64,000 nt of DNA from Rhinopithecus roxellana (lineage: Eukaryota > Chordata > Mammalia > Primates > Cercopithecidae). Location of the stretch: positions 138,737,493 through 138,801,492 of the forward strand of contig NC_044557.1 in NCBI RefSeq assembly GCF_007565055.1, given 5' to 3'. Of this stretch, positions 35,477 through 46,382 are shown piece by piece (position 1 is the first letter of the stretch; each line of letters begins with the position of its first letter). Made by a program: the position numbers and the translations under genes. The notes under the pieces were generated by a model. It worked only from the letters and a program-made list of their open reading frames with translations. It did not search any database and was not told the origin of the DNA.

Positions 35477-35889
35477 TATTCTGTGTAAGAGGAATAACAT
35501 AGCCAAATGTTTCAGTATCAAAGATAACTATGAGGCCTGTTCAGGTAATCCCTAGTTGCCATTTACTTAAAAGATATTAAATATATCAGATGACCACGAT
35601 AATCAGTCTTCTAGACAAGCCCTTCACTTTTTATTCCACAAATGTTGCTAGATTTTGGATAAAGATGCATCATATTTACCAAAAGGAAAGTTACTGTTAG
35701 TGGTAGAAAACATTGTGTGATACCATTATGTAAATAATGGATACACTTGTAGTCAAAAATTTCTTTCCTTTTCCTTTCCCTGGGGATAAAGGACTAAGTC
35801 TTCTATCTCCGAAGGTCTCTAGAATAAAGCACATAATGCAGTAATATAGGGTGTCTGTTCTATGCTAATTTCATTATTATTTCAAGAAA
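35477..35889. other. No recognisable feature
   Basis: AT-rich spacer between an Alu and the MIR pair. Confidence 0.5.
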
Positions 35890-36075
35890 CATAGACAGTG
35901 TGGAAAGGGCACTGCACAATATGTGTTTGAAAGGGAACCTTGGGCAATTAATTTCTCTAAGTGTTGGCTTCCTCATTAGCCAATTAGGAGGAAGAAAATG
36001 TTCCCTATTACCCTCAGAAAGGTCTGTAGAAATCAAATGACACAAAAAGGGGAAGACACTTCGTTAACTGTGAAA
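35890..36075 (+). mobile_element. MIR, first of a consecutive pair
   Basis: 'gtggaaagggcactgcacaa', 'ttgggcaattaatttctcta', 'agtgttggcttcctcattag', 'gtctgtagaaatcaaatga' and 'ttcgttaactgtgaaat' follow MIR in order, with old divergence. Confidence 0.75.
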
Positions 36076-36119
36076 TTTTGTTGCTGCAGCTGCTGCTCCT
36101 GCCATTATTCTTTTGTGGT

Positions 36120-36275
36120 AAGTAGCCTAACTTTTTAACTTCTAAGATTCTTCATTTAAATTATGGAACATTAGTATTAATAATGATAATACCAATCTCA
36201 CATAGTGGTGGAAAAGTTAAAGAGTCAATACATGTATAAGCACAGTAAATGTTAGGTATTATTTTGTTAAATAAA
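36120..36275 (+). mobile_element. MIR, second of a consecutive pair
   Basis: 'cttctaagattcttcattta', 'aatgataataccaatctcac', 'ggaaaagttaaagagtcaat', 'acatgtataagcacagtaaa', 'tgttaggtattatt': the 3' two thirds of MIR in the same orientation as the previous one. Confidence 0.8.
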
Positions 36276-36284
36276 TACATCTAC

Positions 36285-37115
36285 TCTTTTTGTTACCAAC
36301 AATTATGTTCTACGAAATTGTCATGAACAAGCATTGGCAAATACTGAACCGTTGCTCCTTCAAGAAATAAAGCGCTAGGTTCCTGCTAGCCTTCCATTAA
36401 AACATTTTTGTGAACTGATCAATATAAAGACTTGTTTTAGACCAGGCACAGCAGTTCACACCTGTAACCCAATGCTTTGGGTAGCCAAGGTAGGAAGATT
36501 GCTTGGGGCCAGGAGTTTGAGACCAGCCTGGGCAATAGAACTAGACTCTGTCTCTATAAAAAAAAACTACTAATAATAATAATAAATTAAATGCTTGTTT
36601 TATATGTGCTTCTGTTTGAAGACACCTTATTTAATACATATTTTTTACTTATTAACATTGGACTCACAGCCAACAACCCTGCACCTCATTTCTGAACACA
36701 GCTTATCTAACACATGCATTCTCTTCATAAGGTACATCACATTCTTCTTGTGCTTAGAAACACTGGACACTATGCACTATGCTTGGGGGCCATTTTAAAC
36801 AGTGAAGTCATCTACCAGGAGCACAAAATGCAAAAAAAAAAATGTGTGACACTAAATATACCATGAAAAAATATACTTGTGTACAGTATGTAAACTGAAA
36901 CAAGGCAGAATGTCTGCCTCATTCAACCTCATCTGGGAATGTGCATATCAAATACTTACAGAATTTTAATTTAATACTCTCCACAGGCACAAGTCTATAA
37001 ATGACTGCAATGGATCCCCAAGTGTTGATCTTTGTGTTTCAAATAAATTTCAGTAAGTAAGCAAATTCACAACCACAAGAATTCATGAATAATGAAGATC
37101 AACTGTATTTGTTTC
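36285..37115 (+). mobile_element. Old nonautonomous DNA transposon, split by an Alu monomer
   Basis: Left part (36285-36439): 'gttctacgaaattgtcatga', 'caaatactgaaccgttgctc'. Right part (36603-37115): 'gcttctgtttgaagacacct', 'ttattaacattggactcaca', 'atgcttgggggccattttaa', 'aagtgttgatctttgtgttt'. The outer ends are roughly inverted ('gaattcatgaataatgaag' at the right). I recall this order from a Tc1-like MER family but cannot confirm the name. Confidence 0.6.
36440..36593 (+). mobile_element. Free left Alu monomer (FLAM-like)
   Basis: Only one Alu arm is present: 'gaccaggcacagcagttcac' to 'gggcaatagaactagactct', then A and (TAA)n. Flanks 'cttgtttta' at 36431-36439 and 36594-36602 (longer with two mismatches) show insertion as a monomer, not truncation. 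Confidence 0.9.
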
Positions 37116-37154
37116 ATGATATAATTTCCAAATACATGAGTTTACAATTCTATT

Positions 37155-37615
37155 ACCTAAAACTTACAAGGCTCTTCACGCTTTAGACCCTTCATTCTTT
37201 CTTCTTTCTTCTACAGCCATGATCCTCTCTCTATTCAAGTAAGCCATCTTCCTCTCTGACCCAGGAATTTTGTACATGCAGCTTGTATTTCCTAGAACAA
37301 CCCTACTCTCTTTTATTACTGGTTAACTTCTTTCTCCAGATCTCCTCATGAGCATTTCTGCTTCTTTTATTGTTCTGACTAGACCAGTTCGTCCAACTAT
37401 TTTTGTACTCTCCATACAAAATAAGTGGTATAAAGTTATACCACTTATCACAGTAAAATTTTACATTTAGTTCCATGTATGTATATTCCATTAATTTCCG
37501 CTTCTTCAATAAAATTTCAGGTCCATGAAGACAGAGAACGTTTTTAATTTTTCTCCCATTGTAACATATATTTGGTATTAAATACATGTACATTGATTAA
37601 ATGTAAATTCATGTA
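37155..37615 (+). mobile_element. L2 LINE, 3' region
   Basis: Follows the L2 3' region in order: 'aaggctcttcacgctttaga', 'tacagccatgatcctctctc', 'agcttgtatttcctagaaca', 'tctccagatctcctcatgag', 'accacttatcacagt', 'ttcaggtccatgaagacaga' and a decayed tail ending near 'gattaaatgtaaattca'. Confidence 0.8.
37421..37448. repeat. Perfect 12-bp inverted repeat (hairpin) within L2
   Basis: 'ataagtggtata' (37421-37432), loop 'aagt', exact complement 'tataccacttat' (37437-37448). The right arm is L2 sequence; the left arm does not fit L2 and looks like a fold-back copy. Confidence 0.95.
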
Positions 37616-38352
37616 AATAACATATATATAATAAACGTAAATTGAATAAATACTTAAATCTTCAGCAGTCATATCAAACGCCTTAGGAAAAAATACTGTC
37701 AATTTATTTACCTAATCAAAACAGCATTCTGCCCGTTGAATGCATGTATGTGTTCATTACACATAGGAAATGTGAAAGTCGACTTTCTGAGGGCCAGTCC
37801 TTTCAAATTTGTTTCAAGTCTGTCCTTAAATCTATCGTTTACATGGCATGGATACCAAAGACCAGTAAGTAGTTTCACTAAAAAGCATTGAACTTTCTTG
37901 TAATGAAATATGTGTAAATTAAAATTGCAAAAACAGTTATTTTGTAACATATAATTAGAAATAATGACAGGAATAATCTTGTCAATGAAACTGTGATGAA
38001 GTAGCATTCTCATATATGACTGATGCAAATGCACACTGTATTTCACTTAGAATAAAATTTGGCAATATGTATCAGACACATTGAAAATGTTTATAATCTA
38101 ACTGAATATTTTAATTTTAGGGGGAAAAATAGCTCAAAACATTTGTTAACAAAGACAGTATTTATAGAATGAATGACTCTATAGTAACTAAATAACTACA
38201 TATAAATAACTAAATAACTAAGAATTAAAGGTTAGAAACAAACAATGTGGAGACAGTTAAGTGATAAGTTTTATTCCAGTTGATAAGCTGGAAAAATAAT
38301 TGAAAGCAAAGATCGTAACTACTCTAACACTGGAAATTGATTATGCTGTAGC
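37616..38352. other. Unassigned AT-rich sequence
   Basis: About 740 bases. A 112-codon minus frame (37708-38046) has no motif I recognise. Confidence 0.5.
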
Positions 38353-38367
38353 AGAAAAATAGTATAC

Positions 38368-38675
38368 AGCTGGACACGTTGGTTCTTGCCTATAATCCCA
38401 GCACTTAGGGAGGCCCAGGTAGGTAGATTACCTGAGGTCAGGAGTCGGAGACCAACCTGGCCAACATGGTGAAACCCCATCTCTACTAAAAATACAAAAA
38501 TTTGTGCGGGGTGATGGTGCACATCTGTAATCCTAGCTACTCGAGTGGCTAAGGCAGGAGGATCTCTTGAACGCGGGAGGCAAAGGTTGCAGTGACCCAA
38601 TATCACACCACTGTCCTCTATCCTGGGCAACAGAGTGAGACTCCGTCTCAGAAAAAAAAAAAAAAAGAAAAAAAA
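38368..38675 (+). mobile_element. AluS-like element with target-site duplication
   Basis: Sense Alu from 'agctggacacgttgg'. Duplication 'agaaaaatagtatac' (38353-38367) versus 'agaaaaataggatac' (38676-38690), one mismatch in 15. The antisense strand has a 124-codon frame made of Alu. Confidence 0.96.
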
Positions 38676-38884
38676 AGAAAAATAGGATACCATGCCACAT
38701 ACAAAATGATCATTATTGCTATTATAATAAAAATATCTGAGTGATAGAGGGTTTTTTTATTCTAATATTCTATACTTCCTATAACACACATGTTAATAAT
38801 TTAATTAGAAAAATAATTCTTTTCCCAAAATTTTTTAATTCTAATGCCACATCCTTTAAATTCTACATTACTTCTTTTAGTTTG

Positions 38885-39101
38885 CCAGAGACTGCTTTGC
38901 TTTCAAGAGTGTGTGATAGAATTTATTCTGACATTGAGCACACATGCGTCCAGTTTGCATTGGGTGGCACCAGGAGGCTCCGTTCAACTCACCACTGTGG
39001 AGAGTGTGCCTCTGGGCGTTATCCTGAGAAGCAAGTGGTCAGCAACTACCTGGTATTCCGAGCAAATCTAGCTCACACAGGAAAAAAAAAAAAAAAAAAA
39101 A
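38885..39101 (+). other. CpG-bearing segment with A20 tail, possible retrocopy fragment
   Basis: 38885-39080 is GC-richer than its surroundings, has at least four CpGs, and ends in about 20 A (39081-39101). Two frames run through it; one gives 'SDIEHTCVQFALGG' and beyond, the other 'HWVAPGGSVQLTTVESV'. I recognise no parent and see no clear AATAAA or flanking duplication. Confidence 0.4.
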
Positions 39102-40059
39102 ATCTCCTTATTTTTCCTTTAACCACCTAAAATCCATATCCCCTGTAGTTATCTATTTAAAACCATTCACCTAATAGAACTTTCTGGAGCTGACAAATCA
39201 TCACTCACCCACTCCCAACTCCATCCCCAACTTTTACATTACAATATAACCAAGCATACAGCTCAAGGCAAACTTTTTGTGTTTAAATAAAGCTACACAC
39301 AAGTGGCAGCCTTTGCTGTTCACAGCAACCCAGGAGAATATTATGTGCATTGTTGCTCTGTAGTTCTGATCCAACCTTCAGTAATCCCCGTGAAGCAACA
39401 GCCATAGGTCCCAATGGGCAGTTCTGAATCATCAGTAAATTAAACCTCCTTAGGACATTCTGTTTTAAAATTAGGCTATAATAAACTCATGGTGTGCTTT
39501 GCACTAAAATGATACAGAAGGGTTACCTGAATCAATTCTAGCCACGCTTTCGCAATGCATAGCACAGCTTCAAGCTCTTTACTTTGTAAAAGAGAAGTAA
39601 AATTATAGAATGTAAATAATGATGTAATCCACTTGAAAAAAATAATGAGGCCGTCTAGCATGTTCTCAGTAGTGTGATTAAAAACAGTTGCCAATAAACA
39701 GGAAACATTGTAGTAAGCCAAAATTTCATAGATTGTTTTTCCACCTATGGTCTTAAAAATAGCAACAATGCATAGAAAGATGTGATAAATAGACTTTTTT
39801 TATAGTTTAGTGCTACATTATCCATGAAGTGTCGCAATATATAACAAAGTTTTATGGTTATAACATATGTGATAATAAACATATATTTTTTCTTAATGAT
39901 TAAGATGATTTCAGAATCTCTATAGACATACTAATCAATATCGTTTAACAACATCTCTTTTGTGTTTCCACATATCGCTCAGGCTGTTAACTCTTTATCT
40001 AGTCCCCTTTTGTAGAAAAGAGCTGAGTGTATTAAGTCTCTTTTTATAAACATCAAGTC
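39102..40059. other. Unassigned sequence
   Basis: About 960 bases. A slightly GC-richer part (39160-39420) is followed by AT-rich sequence. Nothing named. Confidence 0.5.
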
Positions 40060-40844
40060 TCTATCCAACCCTTTCCATTCATGCTTCTATCCTCTACTAT
40101 GCCAGTCAAGGGTCACAACAATCTTCAAGTTGTAAAATCCAAAAATCACTTATGCCATCATTTTACTTGGCATCTTAGCATCTTTCGACAGAATCAATAT
40201 CCCCTTTCTCTTGAAGCACCTAAAGGTCCAGGGTTTTCTTTTTCTCTCACTGACCACTTTTTCATACCCTTCTCTTGCTTCTCATCCTCTTCCTTGCCGC
40301 TAAAGATTGGAGTGTATCAGGCCTTGCTTCCAGGCCTTATCTTCAACAGACTCTCCTCCTAGGTAACAAGAAGCTTCATGGTTTTAAATACTATTGGCAT
40401 GTTGATGACAGTACATTTATATTTCTAACTCAGATCTCTCAATCTTGAACTTTTGACGCTTACATTTATTTGACATTGCTATTTGAATATTCACAAGAAT
40501 TACAACATAAAAGATCCTAAATGCAATATGTGATCTATCCCCACCATGTTCCTATTTGATTCTTTCCTATTTTAGGAAACCCATACTCACACTGTTTCAA
40601 ACTCTAGTCTCTCTCTCCTTCCCAATATTTTCCACGTGAAATTATCTCCAAAATGTAGCTGAAAATACCCACTTTGCTTCATTTTCACTGTCTACCACTT
40701 TGCTCAAGGCATTGCCCTTTCTTGCACTGACTGCTAAAACAGCCTTGTAACAGATGTCCCTGCTTCCATTCTTGCCTTTTATAATCCAATTTTCACATCA
40801 TGATCAATGTTAATTTATGAAAATGCAACCCTTGAGCTACTGCA
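40060..40844 (+). pseudogene. L2 reverse transcriptase remnant
   Basis: Decayed ORF2 of an L2-type LINE, in sense. The open part ends 'GVYQALLPGLIFNRLSS', matching the non-LTR reverse transcriptase block usually reading GVPQGSVLGPLLF. Downstream, 40398-40412 codes H-V-D-D-S where L2 has the catalytic YADD-type box, so the two aspartates survive. Later text ('gatgtccctgcttccattct') is also L2. Stops and frameshifts are frequent. The protein would have copied L2 RNA into DNA; nothing here can. A 93-codon frame (40081-40362) is its longest open piece. Confidence 0.8.
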
Positions 40845-42600
40845 CTAAGATGGCACATTGAACAGATACTACTAATTTTGCTTTCTTTCAGAAAAACACA
40901 AAAGCTATAGAGAATAAACAATAAAAATTATCCAGCCACAAATATCAGAGAAAATGAGAGGAGACATAGCAATCCATTTTTGGAAACTCAAAAGCTGGTG
41001 GATAGAATGCTTGACAAAGCTGCTTCCTTAACTGGCAGTAGGGAAAGCTGAGGAACAACCCAATGCACATGGCAAATTCCTCAAAATGTCTGACAATTGT
41101 AGACCCAGGAACTTCAGGAATTTGAGGTAAGGGGATGCTAAATGGGTAGCCATGGGTGAAACTGAGAAGCAGTTAGAATATGAGACACACGCACCCACCT
41201 GTCTCACCATCCCCAACCCACCCTGCCCAGGCCACTGGCTGTCTACTTCTCTTTCATATTGGCAGAAGTCTAGGGATTTTCTTTTTAAAAGAAGTTAAAA
41301 TAGAGGATCTTGGAACCTGGAATGTCATATCGATACATGAGAAATGAGGAATATATACTTAAGGAATGCAAAATTCCAAAACTCTCAGTTTGGTTCTACC
41401 ACTTGGCTTCTAGTACTATGCCAGCCAGATTATATCCTCCAAAGGAAAAAACGAAAACCTGGAATACTATACTTTGGAGAATATGATGTCCTAATAAAGA
41501 AGAACTTAAAGATATAGAAACCACTGTTCCTCAGTAAGAAGCCTACAAACATCATCTTCAAGGAAGTTCAAAAATCAATATATTCCACTCCTATAATTTG
41601 AGCTTTATACCAGCTATTGAGTCTCCTATTCAGTCATGATTAGACAATAACAAAAAATTATCCAAACCAGTTTCTGATGTGGAAGATAAAAAACAATGTG
41701 CACAAAGTTAACCAAAGAAAACCACAAATAGTAGGACGCAACAGAGAAGATTCAGGAAAAAGAATATTTCTTTAAAAATTCAGTCATGAGTATCAAGAGA
41801 GAGAGATGAGAAAATATACTGCAGGATTGTATAAAAGAAAAGACAGAAAGAGCTATTAGAAATTAAAAATATGTTTCCAAAATTCAAAGCTCAATAGAAT
41901 TCAATAGAAGGAATGAAAGGTAAATTAAGAAAATTCCCCAGAATATTCCCAGAATGTACAACAAATATCTGCAAAGAAATGTAATATATGAGAAAAGACT
42001 GTACAAAATAAGAGAACCAGCTCAGGAAGTGCAACATTCATATAAAAGTATTTCCATTAAAAAAGAAGTTAGAAAATAAAAATAGCATCATCAGAATGTT
42101 TTGTAAAATTTCCCAAGACTGAAAGGTATAGGATCCAGACTGAAAAGTTCTAACACAAAGGATGAAAATAGGTTCACAAAAAGACATAGCATTGGGAATT
42201 TTCAGAACTTGGTTATAAAGAGATGATTATGAATGTACCATAGAGGGATAAATCTGATCATTTTCAAAGAGTCAGCATTGAAATGCCCTCAGATTTCTGA
42301 ACAGTAACACAACAAGCATCTCTACTATTGAGTCAATAAATGGCTTAAAAAATCTAAAGAAAAATGACTACCAATGAAGAACTCTATGACCAGATAAATT
42401 ATCAGCAAAGTTCAGGAGCCCAATAACATCACTTCCACACAAATAACTTTTCTGATATCTCTTCAAATGCCCTTGATTCAGATCAAATGAAGGATATGGT
42501 TTACAAAAATGAGAAAATAAACCAAGCAAGAGTTCCCTAGATAAAGGAAACAGAAGACTCAACACAGAATAAAGGTAAGTAGGAGGCTTTAAAATCAGAA
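40845..42600 (+). mobile_element. HAL1 (half-L1) element
   Basis: Starts near 'ctaagatggcacattgaaca', the usual opening of HAL1/L1 5' sequence. It then runs through a decayed ORF1-like region: 'actgcaggattgtataaaag', 'gaaagagctattagaaatta', 'agaaccagctcaggaagtgc', 'cccaagactgaaaggtatag', 'gaagaactctatgaccagat', 'ataaaccaagcaagagttcc'. HAL1 encodes an L1-like ORF1 but no reverse transcriptase. It follows directly on the L2 remnant. Left boundary is approximate. Confidence 0.75.
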
Positions 42601-42890
42601 TGGATGATTGAATCGTTAATTAAAATATTGGTTAACATAGGATACATGTGAAAGATACATTTGTTCCTTAGACAATTATTGACTAAAGCTTACTTATGTA
42701 TATTCACACAAAATTTTATTTAGATTCATAAATTAGGATATACTTAAAGTATAGGAAAATGATTGTAAGCCTAGGTAATACTTCTTGCATAGATGACACC
42801 CATAGTTGACCACTCATAATTTATGGCTTCAATTTCTTCTGAGGGAGAAAATACACTTATCACCTGAGTAAAAATTTTCATGTTTGAGGG

Positions 42891-43067
42891 GTTTTTTCAT
42901 TTGTTTGTTTTTGTTTCTTTTTGAGAGAGGTGCTTGTTGTCACCCAGACTGGAGTACAGTGGTGAGGTCATAGCTTACTGCAGCCTCCACCTCCTAGACT
43001 CAAGCAAGCTTTCCACCTCAGCCTCCCATGTAACTAGCACATGCCATCACACCCTGCTATTTTTTGT
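42891..43067 (-). mobile_element. AluJ-like element, antisense, first part (split by L1)
   Basis: T-rich tail, then 'gagagaggtgcttgttgtca' to 'atgccatcacaccctgcta'. Stops in mid-Alu at the point where the L1 insertion begins. The remainder is at 43735-43882. Confidence 0.88.
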
Positions 43068-43734
43068 GTGCAAATAAACTTTAGTAAAATGCAAAACAAA
43101 GTGGCATGGACTTCTTTATTTTTTTTTAAACTTTCATTTCAAGTTCAGGGGTACAAGTGCATATTAGTTACATAGGTAAACTTGGGTCATGGAGACTGGT
43201 TGTACAGATTATTTCATCATCCAGGTTTTAAGCCTAGTACCCATTAATTATTTTTCCTGATCCTCTTCCTCCTCCCACCCTCCATCCTCCGAAAGGTCCC
43301 AGTGTGTGTTGTTCCCCTCTATGTGTCCATGTGTTTTCATCATTTTAGCTCCCACTTATAAGTGAGAACATGTAGTATTTGGTTTTCCATTCCTGTGTTA
43401 GTTTTCTAAGGATAATGGCCTCCAGCTCCATCCATGTCCCTCCAAAAGACATAATCTTGTTCTTTGTATGGCTGCACAGTATTCCATGGTGTATATGTAC
43501 CACATTTTCTATATCCAATCTATCACTGATGGGCATTTAGGTTGATTCCATGTCTTTGCTATTGTGAATAGTTCTGCAATGAGCATATCTGTGCATGGGT
43601 CTTTATAATAGAAGGATTTATTTTTATTCCTTTGAGTATATACTCAGTAATGGGATTGCTGGATTGAATGCTATTTCTGTCATTACATCTTTGAGAAATC
43701 ACTCCACAATCTTCCAGAATGGCTGAACTAATGT
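43068..43734 (-). mobile_element. L1MA/L1PB-age L1 3' end, antisense, inserted in the Alu
   Basis: From the T run (about 43116) it reads antisense L1: 'gttcaggggtacaagtgcat', 'ttttaagcctagtacccatt', 'atggctgcacagtattccat', 'agtaatgggattgctggatt', ending 'aatggctgaactaatgt'. 43068-43115 (48 bases) lies between the Alu break and the L1 tail and is neither Alu nor recognised L1. 'cctgcta' plus T-rich text on both sides (43053-43067, 43735-43747) looks like the target-site duplication. Confidence 0.85.
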
Positions 43735-43882
43735 CCTGCTAATTTGTTTTATTTTTTTATTTTTTTTTAGAGACAGAGTCTATATTGTCCAGGCTGGTAT
43801 TGGAACTCCTGGCCTCAAGTGATCCTTCCACCTTGGCGTCTCAATTTGCTAGTATTAAAGGTATGAGCCAGCACACTCATCC
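43735..43882 (-). mobile_element. AluJ-like element, antisense, second part
   Basis: Resumes with 'cctgctaatttg', T-rich linker, 'gagacagagtctatattgtc', 'cctggcctcaagtgatcctt', to 'cagcacactcatcc'. Continues the Alu interrupted at 43067. Confidence 0.88.
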
Positions 43883-44185
43883 TATTTTTATGTTTTCTTT
43901 TCTAATATTATATATTTGTCTCACAAGGTCACTTATTTGAATATTTTCTTTATGAATACCTCTGAAACATCAATTTAACTTTCGTTTAAAAATGAACATC
44001 TTCTCTGTATACATAAATATTGTGTATCTTATGACTCAGTGAAGATAACACGTACGTTAGAAGAAATCATTTGGAATCTGGTGCCTTAAACCACTCAGCC
44101 CTCATGACACTCTCTACTTATTTTGAGAATGAGTAAAACTCTTAGTAAACACCAACTCACTGAGCAGATGTAAGAGATGTAAAAA
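43883..44185. other. No recognisable feature
   Basis: AT-rich spacer between the split Alu and the MaLR element. Confidence 0.5.
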
Positions 44186-44543
44186 CTGTATTAGCCATGT
44201 GTCCCCATCCAAATCTCATTTGAATTGCAGTTCCTATAATCCCCACATGTGGTGGGAGAGACCCTGTGGGAAGTAACTGAATCATGGGTTGGTTTCCGCC
44301 ATGCTACCCTCATGAGAGTGAATAAGTACCCACGAGATCTGATGGTTTTATAAGGGGATTCCCCCTTCACTCAGCTGTCATTCTCTTTCCTGCCACCCAA
44401 TGAAGAGGTGCCTTCTGCCATGATTTTAAGTTTCCTGATGCCTCCCCAGCCATGCCGAACCATGAGTCAATCAAACCTCTTTTCTTTATAAATTACCCAG
44501 TCTCAGGTATTTCTTCAGAGCAGCGTGAGAGAAGACTAATACA
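44186..44543 (+). mobile_element. MSTA-like 5' LTR
   Basis: 'gtccccatccaaatctcatt', 'cccacgagatctgatggttt', 'gaagaggtgccttctgccat', 'aattacccagtctcaggtat', ending 'gaagactaataca'. 'gaagaggtgccttc' and 'aagtttcctgatgcctcccc' favour MSTA over THE1. The first bases are degraded compared with the 3' LTR. Confidence 0.92.
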
Positions 44544-46024
44544 GTAAATTGGTACCAGCAGAGTGGCATGCTGCTATAATGATACCTGAAAATGTGGAAT
44601 TGACTTTGGAACTGGATAACAGGCAGGGGTTGGAACAGTTTGGAGGGCTCAGAAGACAGGAAAATGTAGGAAAGTTTGGAACTTCCTAGAAACTTGTTGA
44701 ATGACTTTGACCAAAATGCTGATAGTGATATGGACAATGAAGTCCAAGGTGAGGTGGTTTCGGATGGAGATGAGGAACTTGTTGGTAACAGGAGCAAAGA
44801 GGACACTTGTTCTGCTTCAGCAAAGAGACTGATGGAATTTTGGCCCCACCCTAGAGCTCTGTGTAACATTGAATTTGACAGAGATGATTTAGACTATCTG
44901 GCAGAAGAAATTTCTAAGTGGCAAAGCATTGAAGAGGAAGCCTAGCATAAAGGTTTGGAAAATTTACATCCTGACAATGCAATAGAAAAGAAAAACCTAT
45001 TTTCTGGGAGAGAAATTCAAACCTACTGCAGAAATTTGCGTAAGTGACAAGGAGCTGAATGTTAATCACCAAGACAATACGGAGAATGACTCCAGGGCAT
45101 GTCAGAGACCTTTGTGGCAGCCCCTCCCATCACAGGCCCTGAGGCCTAGGAGGCAATAATGGTTTCCTGGGGTGGGTCCAGGGCTCCCCTGCCATGTGCA
45201 GCCTAGGGATTTTGTGCCCTGCATCCCAGCTACCCCAGCCATGGCTTAAAGGTGCCAAGGTAAACCTCAGCCCATGGCTTTGTAGGGTGAAAATGCCAAG
45301 CCTTGGCAGCTTACACATGGTGTTGAGACTGCAGGTACACGGAAGTCAAGAACTGAGATTTGGGAACCTCTCCCTAGATTTCAGAGGATGTAGGGAAATA
45401 CCTGGATGTCGAAACAGAAGTTTGCTGCAGGGACAGGGCCCTCATAGATAACTTCTGATAGGGAAGTGCAGAAAAGAAATGTTGGGGCCCAGTGGGGCAC
45501 TGCCTAGTGGAGCTATAAGAAGAAAGCCAAGCTCTTCCAGATCTCAGAATTGTAGATCCACCTGCAGCTTGCACCCATACACCTGGAAAAGCTGCAGGCA
45601 TTCAACACCAGCCTGTGAAGGCAGCCTGGAGCAGGGGCTGTACCCTCCAAAGCCACAGGAGAGGAGCTGCCCAAGGCTGTGGGAGCCCACCTCTTAGATC
45701 GGCATGAACTGGATATGAGACATGGAGTCAAAGGAGAATATTTTGTTATTTTAAGGTTTAATGACTGCCTTATTGGATTTCAGACTTGCAGGGAGCCTGT
45801 AGCCCCTTTGTTTTGGCCAATATCTCTCATTTGGAATAGGTGTATTTATCCAATGCCTATATCTCCATTGTATCTAAGAAGTAACTAACTTGCTTTTTAT
45901 TTTATAGGCTCATAGTTAGACTTGGACTTTTGGATTAATAATGGAATGAGTTAAGACTTTGGTGGACTCTTGGAAAGGCATGATTATGATGAGGATAAGA
46001 CTTTTGGGAGGGGCTGGGGTGAAA
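44544..46024 (+). mobile_element. MST internal region of a MaLR element
   Basis: About 1.5 kb between the two LTRs. The leucine-tRNA-type primer site word 'tggtaccagcagagtgg' lies at 44550-44566, seven bases inside the LTR end. A G-rich purine tract, 'gggaggggctggggtgaaa', sits just before the 3' LTR. Words such as 'tggaattgactttggaactg' and 'aaaatgccaagccttggcag' are typical THE1/MST internal sequence. The longest residual frame is 89 codons (44676-44945), acidic, ending at a TAG; it is a gag-like remnant without pol or env. Non-coding in practice. Confidence 0.88.
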
Positions 46025-46382
46025 TAGTATGGTTTGGCTGTGTGTTTATCCAAATCTCATCTTGAATTGTAGTTTCCACAATCCCCACATGTGGTGGGAG
46101 GGACCTGGTAGCAGGTTACTGAATCATGAGGATGGTTTCCCCCATGCTATTCTCGTGATAGTAAGTTCTCAAGAGATCTGATGGTTTCATAACAGCCTTC
46201 CTCCTTTGCTTGGCACTCATTCTCTCTACTGCCACCCTGTGAAGAGGTACCTTCCACCATAATTTTAAGTTTCCTGAGGCCTCCCCAGCCATGTGGAACT
46301 GTAAGTCAATTAAGCCCCTTTTCTTTACAAATTGCCCAATCTCAGATATTTCTTTATAACAGTGTGAGAACACACTGATACA
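46025..46382 (+). mobile_element. MSTA-like 3' LTR
   Basis: From 'tagtatggtttggctgtg' to 'cactgataca'. Same family and orientation as the 5' LTR but with many differences, so the insertion is old. No matching short duplication is visible outside the two LTRs. Confidence 0.92.

Noticed and set aside
38319..38693. 124-codon minus-strand frame
   Set aside because: Antisense Alu translation spanning 38368-38675.
44486..44869. 127-codon minus-strand frame
   Set aside because: Antisense to MSTA LTR and internal sequence; no independent signal.
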